Origin: a bacterium | GTDB taxonomy: Bacteria; Ratteibacteria; UBA8468 | DNA length: 5,496 bases | Assembly (NCBI GenBank): GCA_030672255.1 | Contig: DAOVGU010000147.1 | Span: 1 to 5,496, forward strand | Reading direction: 5' to 3' | Part shown: positions 1 to 4,604 of the stretch, piece by piece | Layout of the letters: each line of letters begins with the position of its first letter | Numbering within the stretch: position 1 is the first letter of the stretch | The notes under the pieces: model-generated | Database searches by the model: none | What the model was told of the DNA's origin: nothing | The model's input: the letters and a program-made list of their open reading frames with translations, nothing else | Program-made: the position numbers and the translations under genes

Positions 1-672
1 AAAGCCAGCCGAGACAGCGATAAACTCGGGATTAAATTTCCTTACCTCCTTCAACCCTTCTCCTAAGGTTTCCAGATATTTTTTCTCCCCGGTTCCCGGA
101 GAAAGAGGAAAATTAAAACAATTTTCAAAGGAACGGGTTCCGGTTCCCGGATAAGCAGGGAGCTGGTGAAGAGAAAGATAAATAGCCCTTTCCTCTCCCA
201 GGAAGATATCCTGGGTCCCATTGCCATGGTGACCATCAAGATCAACAATCGCTACTCTTTTAACAGAGGAAAGAGCCTTCTTTACCGCAATGGCGAGATT
301 ATTAAAGTAGCAAAAACCTCCCAATCTTCTTTTAGTAGCATGATGTCCCGGAGGTCTCATCAAGGAAAAGGATGTTTCTCCTTTCAGGGCGATCTCGGCT
401 GCCAACATTGCTGCTCCAGCCGAGAGCTTAGCGTAATTATAGATTCCGGATAGGTTAGGGGTATCGGCATCAAAGAAATTACAATTTTTCACCTTTTCAA
501 TCAACTCTTTCTCATGAACTAAAAGAAGATCCTCTTCGCTACAGAGACCCGGCTTTTCAAACTCAAATCCTTTCTCTTTCAGAAAAAGGAAACTTTCCCT
601 CACTCTCTGGGGAGATTCAGGATGGGAAGTCTCACAATAATCCAGGCATTCAGGAGAATAGATTATCTTCAT
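1..672 (-). CDS. Histone deacetylase-family (AcuC/HdaH-like) deacetylase, C-terminus beyond window
   Basis: Reading the minus strand from an ATG at 672 gives 224 uninterrupted codons that run off the left edge. The protein is a zinc-dependent arginase/deacetylase-fold enzyme; family members remove acyl groups from lysine or act on acetylpolyamines. Motifs appear in family order: HPESPQR (17-23), RPPGHHA (106-112) with the tandem catalytic histidines H110/H111, GGFCYFNN (118-125), VDLDGHHGNGTQ (143-154) with zinc ligands D146 and H148, YPGTG (174-178), and VSAGF (220-224). The third zinc ligand, the Asp that normally follows VSAGF, would be the next codon outside the window. There is no sign of decay, so the truncation comes from the window edge. 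The ATG lies about 5 nt after an AAGG sequence, a modest Shine-Dalgarno, and the family N-terminus begins here. The gene is divergent from rplY. The family assignment is firm. The substrate (acetoin-utilisation type, protein lysine or polyamine) cannot be read from this part. Confidence 0.93.
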   Translation of the reverse strand, partial: MKIIYSPECLDYCETSHPESPQRVRESFLFLKEKGFEFEKPGLCSEEDLLLVHEKELIEKVKNCNFFDADTPNLSGIYNYAKLSAGAAMLAAEIALKGETSFSLMRPPGHHATKRRLGGFCYFNNLAIAVKKALSSVKRVAIVDLDGHHGNGTQDIFLGEERAIYLSLHQLPAYPGTGTRSFENCFNFPLSPGTGEKKYLETLGEGLKEVRKFNPEFIAVSAGF

Positions 673-701
673 TTGACCTTTTTAGGAAACGGTAGTAGAA
701 T
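673..701 (+). promoter_or_regulatory. Predicted sigma-70 promoter for rplY
   Basis: TTGACC (673-678) matches the -35 consensus at 5 of 6 positions. After exactly 17 nt comes TAGAAT (696-701), which matches the -10 consensus at 5 of 6. Transcription would start near 708 and give a leader of about 19 nt before the ATG at 727. The site fills the divergent gap, and its -35 box abuts the start codon of the minus-strand deacetylase gene. Polymerase bound here could therefore obstruct expression of that gene. The match is seen directly; activity is inferred. Confidence 0.72.
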
Positions 702-726
702 AACATAAAAATAATCGGAAAACAAT

Positions 727-1476
727 ATGGAAGGGATAGAGGCAGAAATCAGGAAAGAAATAGGTAAAAGCGCTGCAAAGGGATTAAGGAAGAAGGGCTG
801 TATTCCAGCGATTGTCTATGGGGAAGGGAAGGAAGCCCTCCCTTTAACCTTAAAAGGTAAGGATTTCCAGATGGTCTTGCATCGCTTAGCCGGAAAGAGC
901 AGTCTTCTTGAACTTAAAATTAAGAGGGATGATAAAACCATCAAAAAAAGGGTAATCTTAAAGGATGTCCAGAAGGACTTAATCAGGGACAGGATTCTCC
1001 ATCTCGACTTTTACGAGACCGCCCCGGATAAACCGATAGCGGTTAATGTGCCGGTTACCTTAACCGGGGAATCTCCGGGAGTAAAGGAGGGAGGAGTATT
1101 GGACCATGTGCTCTGGGAAATAAAGATTGAAACCCTTCCCGCCCATATTCCAGAAAAGATTGAGGTCGATATTTCCTCTTTAAAGATTGGGGATAGCCTC
1201 TATGTAAGGGAATTAAAAATAAAAGATTTAACCATTCTTAATGAACCTACCGAGGTAGTGGTTTCAATCCTTGCCCCCAGGAAGGAGGAGGAAGTAGCAC
1301 CTCCAGTGGAAGAGGCGGCAGCAGAGCCTGAGGTGATTTCGGAGGAGGAGGTCGAGGAAAGAAGAAAGAAAAAGGAGGAGGAAAAACCACCCGAGGAAGT
1401 AAAAGAACCCGCGGAAGAACCTGCTAAAGAGAAGAAACCTGAAAAGGACAGGAAACCAGAAAAGAAAGAAAAATAG
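727..1476 (+). CDS. rplY: 50S ribosomal protein L25 (TL5/CTC type) with charged C-terminal tail
   Basis: Large-subunit ribosomal protein that binds 5S rRNA at the central protuberance; the long form is called Ctc or TL5. Residues 1 to about 97 form the 5S-binding L25 domain, with the hallmark RKKGCIPAIVYG (21-32) and HLDFYE (92-97). Residues 98 to about 183 match the TL5 beta domain, with GVKEGGVLD (118-126), LPAHIPEKIEVDIS and a GDSLYV segment. From about residue 186 to 249 the protein is a low-complexity tail of Glu, Lys, Pro, Arg and Ala, probably disordered. Long-form L25 is usually about 185-220 residues, and acidic tails are common, but this one also carries many lysines. The ATG is about 6 nt after CGGAA, a weak ribosome site, and about 19 nt from the predicted transcription start. 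The next gene is pth, the conserved neighbour of ctc in many bacteria, which supports both calls. Confidence 0.95.
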   Translation: MEGIEAEIRKEIGKSAAKGLRKKGCIPAIVYGEGKEALPLTLKGKDFQMVLHRLAGKSSLLELKIKRDDKTIKKRVILKDVQKDLIRDRILHLDFYETAPDKPIAVNVPVTLTGESPGVKEGGVLDHVLWEIKIETLPAHIPEKIEVDISSLKIGDSLYVRELKIKDLTILNEPTEVVVSILAPRKEEEVAPPVEEAAAEPEVISEEEVEERRKKKEEEKPPEEVKEPAEEPAKEKKPEKDRKPEKKEK

Positions 1477-1485
1477 CAATATAGC

Positions 1486-1554
1486 TGTCATTGCGAGCCC
1501 AAAGGGCGTGGCAATCTCGTTTTGAGATTGCTTCGGCTACGCCTCGCAATGACA
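1486..1554. repeat. REP/MITE-like palindrome between rplY and pth
   Basis: A 69-bp inverted repeat with perfect 12-bp ends: TGTCATTGCGAG (1486-1497) and CTCGCAATGACA (1543-1554). Inside is a second stem, GCAATCTC (1511-1518) and GAGATTGC (1524-1531), around a GTTTT loop. GGCGT (1505-1509) can pair with ACGCC (1539-1543). The whole transcript could fold into one long hairpin. No T-run follows, so it is not a classical intrinsic terminator, and pth begins 17 nt later. Palindromes with these ends are dispersed in many copies in several bacterial genomes. I recognise the type, but no transposase is present here. Confidence 0.88.
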
Positions 1555-1570
1555 TCTGTGGTTAAATAAA

Positions 1571-2212
1571 GTGTGGTTGATCGTCGGTCTTGGTAATCCC
1601 GGAAGAAAATACAGCAATACCCGGCACAATGCTGGTTTTCACGCTCTCTTTTGTCTTGCGCACAAAAATCACATCCAACTTTCCCGGAGCCTCCGGGCCA
1701 GAAGCGCTATCGGCAAAGGCAGAATAGGTAAGGAAAAGGTTATTCTGCTTCAGCCTCTCACCTTTATGAATAATAGCGGCGTTGTAATAAAACCTATTTT
1801 AAAAAGATATCGGATTAAAAAAGATAAACTTCTCATCCTCTGCGATGATCTCAACCTACCTTTAGGAAAGGTTCGCCTTCGGCCCAAAGGAAGCGATGGA
1901 GGGCATAAGGGATTGAAATCAATCATATCCTGCTTAGGAACTGAGGATTTTTCCCGGTTGCGTATTGGTATCGGTTCAGCAAACGAAGACAAATCACACC
2001 CCCACCTAATTTCCGGGGGCTCCACTCCCCTCGAGGGAGTGCATCCCCCGGATAAAGGTGAGGGGAAAGGACGTAACTTAGCCGACTTTGTGCTTTCTTC
2101 TTTCAATGATGAAGAAAAAAGCAAATTAAAAAAGGTATTAAAAAAGACCGCTGGAGCCGTTGAGTCTCTGCTGGAGGCGGGAATGGAAAAAACAATGTCT
2201 AAATTCAATTGA
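1571..2212 (+). CDS. pth: Peptidyl-tRNA hydrolase (bacterial Pth), with in-frame repeat insertion
   Basis: Cleaves the ester bond of peptidyl-tRNAs that drop off ribosomes, recycling tRNA in the cytoplasm. Signatures: VGLGNPG (5-11), TRHNAGF (17-23) with catalytic H19 and substrate-contact N9, TFMNNSG with N67, CDDLNLPLG with D92 (the Asp partner of the catalytic His), GGHKGLKSII (110-119), and RLRIGIG followed much later by DFVLSSF (172-178). At 213 residues it is longer than the usual 185-200. The excess lies between RIGIG and DFVL, where the gene carries a 67-bp palindrome (residues about 143-165). The position of E. coli N114 is Lys here (K113). The start is GTG: no in-frame ATG lies upstream, and GLGNPG sits at its normal distance from the N-terminus. 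The ribosome site is poor. It follows rplY by 94 bp and is probably co-transcribed with it. All catalytic residues remain, so the enzyme is probably active. Confidence 0.95.
   Translation: MWLIVGLGNPGRKYSNTRHNAGFHALFCLAHKNHIQLSRSLRARSAIGKGRIGKEKVILLQPLTFMNNSGVVIKPILKRYRIKKDKLLILCDDLNLPLGKVRLRPKGSDGGHKGLKSIISCLGTEDFSRLRIGIGSANEDKSHPHLISGGSTPLEGVHPPDKGEGKGRNLADFVLSSFNDEEKSKLKKVLKKTAGAVESLLEAGMEKTMSKFN
1999..2065. repeat. Palindromic element inserted in frame within pth
   Basis: A near-perfect inverted repeat centred on TCGA (2031-2034). The left arm runs CCCCCACC, TTTCCGGGGG, CCACTCCCC; the right arm runs GGGAGTG, CCCCCGGATAAA, GGTGAGGGG. Only a few mismatches and single-base bulges interrupt the pairing. 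It encodes a Gly/Pro/Ser/His-rich stretch (roughly HPHLISGGS...HPPDKGEG) with no counterpart in the Pth family, flanked by conserved family sequence on both sides. The reading frame is kept. No convincing target duplication is visible. The arms differ from those of the intergenic repeats in this window, so it is a second repeat type. Confidence 0.85.
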
Positions 2213-2236
2213 CACGAAGTGTCCCCCTGATTAAAT
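2209..2236 (+). promoter_or_regulatory. Possible weak promoter upstream of hppA
   Basis: TTGACA (2209-2214) is a perfect -35 match overlapping the pth stop codon. Sixteen nt later TTAAAT (2231-2236) matches the -10 consensus at 4 of 6 positions. It would give hppA a leader of about 160 nt that crosses every palindrome in the gap. The weak -10 box and its place inside a hairpin make this uncertain. Confidence 0.28.
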
Positions 2237-2242
2237 CAGGGG
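2211..2242. repeat. Two tandem small hairpins after pth
   Basis: GACAC-GAA-GTGTC (2211-2223) is followed at once by CCCCTGATT-A-AATCAGGGG (2224-2242), a perfect 19-bp palindrome. They overlap the stop codon of pth and could protect the mRNA 3' end or slow polymerase. No T-tract follows, so a classical terminator is not supported. Confidence 0.6.
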
Positions 2243-2253
2243 CTGTGAAAGCT

Positions 2254-2358
2254 TGTCCCTGCAAGATGGAAGCAGGGACAGGAATCCAGACGTAAAGAAT
2301 AGATTCCCGTTTACCCCTGCTTACTGCACGCAGGGGCAGGCTAATTGCGGGAATGACA
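2254..2358. repeat. Composite palindromic repeat, copy A (pth-hppA gap)
   Basis: The left part is a 9-bp hairpin, TGTCCCTGC (2254-2262) and GCAGGGACA (2272-2280). The right part, 2302-2358, starts GATTCCCG, contains the stem CCCCTGC (2314-2320) / GCAGGGG (2330-2336), and ends GGAATGACA. By hand alignment it matches 4541-4598 at about 52 of 58 columns with one gap. ATTCCCG pairs with CGGGAAT, so the two stems are nested. The left part differs from copy B, as if this copy were rearranged or a hybrid. Confidence 0.85.
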
Positions 2359-2364
2359 GATGGG

Positions 2365-2384
2365 GTCATTCGCTCGCAATGACA
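2365..2384. repeat. Short repeat fragment with GCAATGACA end, before hppA
   Basis: GTCATT (2365-2370) pairs with AATGAC (2378-2383) around CGCTCGC. The 12-nt segment CTCGCAATGACA (2373-2384) is identical to the right end of the 1486-1554 element. It is probably a remnant or minimal form of that family. It ends 17 nt before the hppA start codon, the same distance as between the first element and pth. Confidence 0.65.
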
Positions 2385-2401
2385 CCGGGGGTTAAAACAA
2401 T

Positions 2402-4486
2402 ATGGGCTTGATTATTTTCCCTTTCATCATTATCTTTATTACCTTTATTTTTATCATCTTCCTTATCGCCTGGCTCAAGAGGCAGGATGAAGGCGACCTC
2501 CAGATGAAGAAGGTGGCCGCCGCCGTTAGAGAAGGCGCAAAAACATTCCTCAAAAGGGAATATAAATCGGTCGCAATCTGTGCTCTTTTTGTTTTCCTTA
2601 TCCTGATTCTCTTGAGTCTGAAAAAACTTTTACCTTTATATGCTCCTTTAGCCTTTATCACCGGAGTGCTCTTTTCTGGTTTAGCCGGATTCATTGGAAT
2701 GAGTGTTGCCACTGGCTCATCCAGCAGAATGAGCCAAGCGGCCAAGAAATCCTTGAATAGGTCATTACGTATCGGATTTTCCTCAGGAAGCGTTATGGGT
2801 TTAATTGTTGTCAGTTTAGCTCTTCTTAACATCAGTGCTTGGTATTGCTTTCTGCAATGGGTCTATCGCTTCTTAGAGGCTAATGAGCGAATGTTCAAGA
2901 TTGCTTCCACCCTTTTCTGCGCAGGAATGGGTGCTTCAGCGCAGGCGCTCTTTGCCCGAGTTGGCGGTGGTATCTATACTAAAGGGGCCGATGTGGGAGC
3001 AGATTTAGTGGGTAAAGTGGAGGCCGGCATTCCCGAAGATGACCCCAGGAATCCGGCGACAATTGCCGATAATGTGGGGGATAACGTCGGGGATATCGCG
3101 GGTATGGGAGCAGATTTATATGAATCATATCTTGATTCCATTGTCGCCGCGATGGCTCTTTCCCTTGCTGCCGGGCTTTCCTTTCGAGGAATGATCTTGC
3201 CTATTTTGATTGCCAGTTGCGGCATCTTTGCTTCTCTAATAGGATTTTTCCTGGTACATACTAAAGAGGATGCCACGCAAGCCTCCCTTCTTGCAGCTAT
3301 CCGACGTGGAGTTTATATCACCGGAATCTTAATCGCTGGCTTATCCTTACCAATCGTACTAAAAACTTTAGGAGGAGAATATTTAGGAATATATTGGGCG
3401 ATTCTCTCCGGGCTGATTGCGGGAAATCTCATTGGCTTTTTTACCGAATATTTCACCTCCGAGAATTACCCTCCAACAAAATTGGTAGCCGCCTCTTCCC
3501 GGACCGGTCCGGCCACCGTGATCTTGGAAGGATATTCCTGGGGAATGAGCTCTACTTTTCTTCCGGTGCTCACCATCGCCATTACTATCCTTGTTAGTTT
3601 CTATTTAGCCGGAGGGAGGGAAAATATTTTCCTGGGACTTTATGGTATTGGTATCGCGGCGGTAGGAATGCTTTCTACCCTGGGGATTACTCTTGCCACA
3701 GATTCTTATGGACCGGTGGCGGATAATGCTGGAGGAAATGCCGAGATGACCCATCAACCTTCAATTGTGCGGGAGAGAACCGATAGTCTCGATGCTCTGG
3801 GTAATACCACCGCGGCTACCGGAAAAGGCTTTGCCATTGGCTCTGCTGCTCTTACCGCCCTTGCACTTATTGCCGCCTACAGAAGCCAGATCCTTCAATA
3901 TGGAGGGAAAATAGAACTTTCCCTGATGAATCCCAGATTGATCGCCGGACTCCTCCTGGGAGCAATGTATCCCTTTTTCTTCTCGTCATTAGCTATCCGC
4001 GCCGTAGGAAGAACCGCCCAAAAGATTGTCGTTGAAGTAAGAAGACAATTTAAAGAAATCACTGGTCTGATGGAGGGAAAAACAAAACCAGAATATGCTA
4101 AAGCGGTGGATATCTGCACTCTCAGTGCTCTCAGAGAAATGATGATACCTTCTTTAATAACTATTGCCCTCCCCATTATTGTTGGAATATTTTTAGGTCT
4201 GGAAGGGGCGATCGGACTTTTAGTGGGTGCTCTGGGCTGCGGTTTTGCGATGGCTATAGCTCTCGCCAATTCTGGGGCTATCTGGGACAACAGCAAAAAA
4301 TATATTGAGAAAGGCAACTTCGGGGGTAAAGGTTCAGAGGAACATAAAGCCGCAGTTATTGGTGATACGGTAGGCGACCCCTTCAAGGATACCGCCGGTC
4401 CCTCCTTAAATATCCTCATCAAACTGATGTCCATCATCTCCATCGTCTTTGCCTCCTTTATTATGAAATATACTTTCTTTAAGTAG
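2402..4486 (+). CDS. hppA: Membrane ion-translocating pyrophosphatase, K+-dependent type
   Basis: Integral membrane enzyme that couples PPi hydrolysis to pumping of H+ and/or Na+ out of the cytoplasm. At 694 residues it has normal length and the usual pattern of about 16 hydrophobic helices, the first at about 4-24. Active-site blocks are intact: GGGIYTKGADVGADLVGKVE (D197, D201, K205, E207), DDPRNPATIADNVGDNVGD (213-231), DNAGGNAEM (441-449), WDNSKKYIE (from W628), and GDTVGDPFKDTAGPS (654-668). GNTTAATGKG (467-476) has Ala471 and Gly474 where K+-independent enzymes carry Lys and Thr, which indicates K+ dependence. The motif GADLYESY places the semi-conserved Glu at E241, the arrangement known from Na+-pumping enzymes such as that of Thermotoga maritima. 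Na+ transport is therefore plausible, but ion choice cannot be settled by eye. GGGGG (2387-2391), 10 nt before the ATG, can pair with the anti-Shine-Dalgarno with one wobble. Confidence 0.96.
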   Translation: MGLIIFPFIIIFITFIFIIFLIAWLKRQDEGDLQMKKVAAAVREGAKTFLKREYKSVAICALFVFLILILLSLKKLLPLYAPLAFITGVLFSGLAGFIGMSVATGSSSRMSQAAKKSLNRSLRIGFSSGSVMGLIVVSLALLNISAWYCFLQWVYRFLEANERMFKIASTLFCAGMGASAQALFARVGGGIYTKGADVGADLVGKVEAGIPEDDPRNPATIADNVGDNVGDIAGMGADLYESYLDSIVAAMALSLAAGLSFRGMILPILIASCGIFASLIGFFLVHTKEDATQASLLAAIRRGVYITGILIAGLSLPIVLKTLGGEYLGIYWAILSGLIAGNLIGFFTEYFTSENYPPTKLVAASSRTGPATVILEGYSWGMSSTFLPVLTIAITILVSFYLAGGRENIFLGLYGIGIAAVGMLSTLGITLATDSYGPVADNAGGNAEMTHQPSIVRERTDSLDALGNTTAATGKGFAIGSAALTALALIAAYRSQILQYGGKIELSLMNPRLIAGLLLGAMYPFFFSSLAIRAVGRTAQKIVVEVRRQFKEITGLMEGKTKPEYAKAVDICTLSALREMMIPSLITIALPIIVGIFLGLEGAIGLLVGALGCGFAMAIALANSGAIWDNSKKYIEKGNFGGKGSEEHKAAVIGDTVGDPFKDTAGPSLNILIKLMSIISIVFASFIMKYTFFK

Positions 4487-4488
4487 TG

Positions 4489-4504
4489 GTCGAGCTTGCT
4501 CGAC
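4489..4504. repeat. Perfect short palindrome after hppA
   Basis: GTCGAGC-TT-GCTCGAC is a perfect 16-nt inverted repeat that begins 3 nt after the hppA stop codon. As RNA it would fold with a loop of about four to six bases. No T-run follows. It may be a transcript 3' stabiliser or another small dispersed repeat; its boundary with the next element is only 6 nt. Confidence 0.65.
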
Positions 4505-4510
4505 AATGTC

Positions 4511-4598
4511 TGTCATTCCTGCGGAAGCAGGAATCTAATGGATTCCCGATTACCCCTGCTCAACTGCATACAGGGGCAGGCTAATTTCGGGAATGACA
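4511..4598. repeat. Composite palindromic repeat, copy B (hppA-malic enzyme gap)
   Basis: An 88-bp element with perfect 9-bp terminal inverted repeats, TGTCATTCC (4511-4519) and GGAATGACA (4590-4598). The left hairpin is ATTCCTGC (4515-4522), a GGAA loop of the GNRA type, and GCAGGAAT (4527-4534). The right part has CCCCTG (4553-4558) / CAGGGG (4571-4576) nested inside ATTCCCG / CGGGAAT. The segment from 4541 on matches 2302-2358. It ends 6 nt before the likely start of the malic enzyme. This is the cleaner of the two copies and probably shows the full unit. Confidence 0.87.
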
Positions 4599-4604
4599 TA
4601 TGCT

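Noticed and set aside
89..151. 12-bp direct repeat CCGGTTCCCGGA at 89-100 and 140-151
   Set aside because: Both copies encode a PGTG-type stretch in the deacetylase gene, 51 bp apart and in frame. The family motif explains one copy and coincidence or codon bias the other; no further structure is present.
1486..1554. Rho-independent terminator after rplY
   Set aside because: The hairpin is strong, but no T-run follows and pth starts 17 nt later. Its ends match other repeats in the window, so a dispersed repeat explains it better.
1750..2208. Minus-strand 152-codon open frame overlapping pth
   Set aside because: It lies wholly inside pth, which has full family motifs. Its predicted protein shows no recognisable domain, and it has no supporting start region.
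2254..2358. Riboswitch or structured leader RNA controlling hppA
   Set aside because: Multiple hairpins precede hppA, but most of the sequence recurs after hppA in front of an unrelated gene, and no known riboswitch core was recognised.
3895..4506. Minus-strand 203-codon open frame overlapping hppA
   Set aside because: It is an antisense shadow of the conserved 3' part of hppA; the protein is compositionally odd and matches no family I know.
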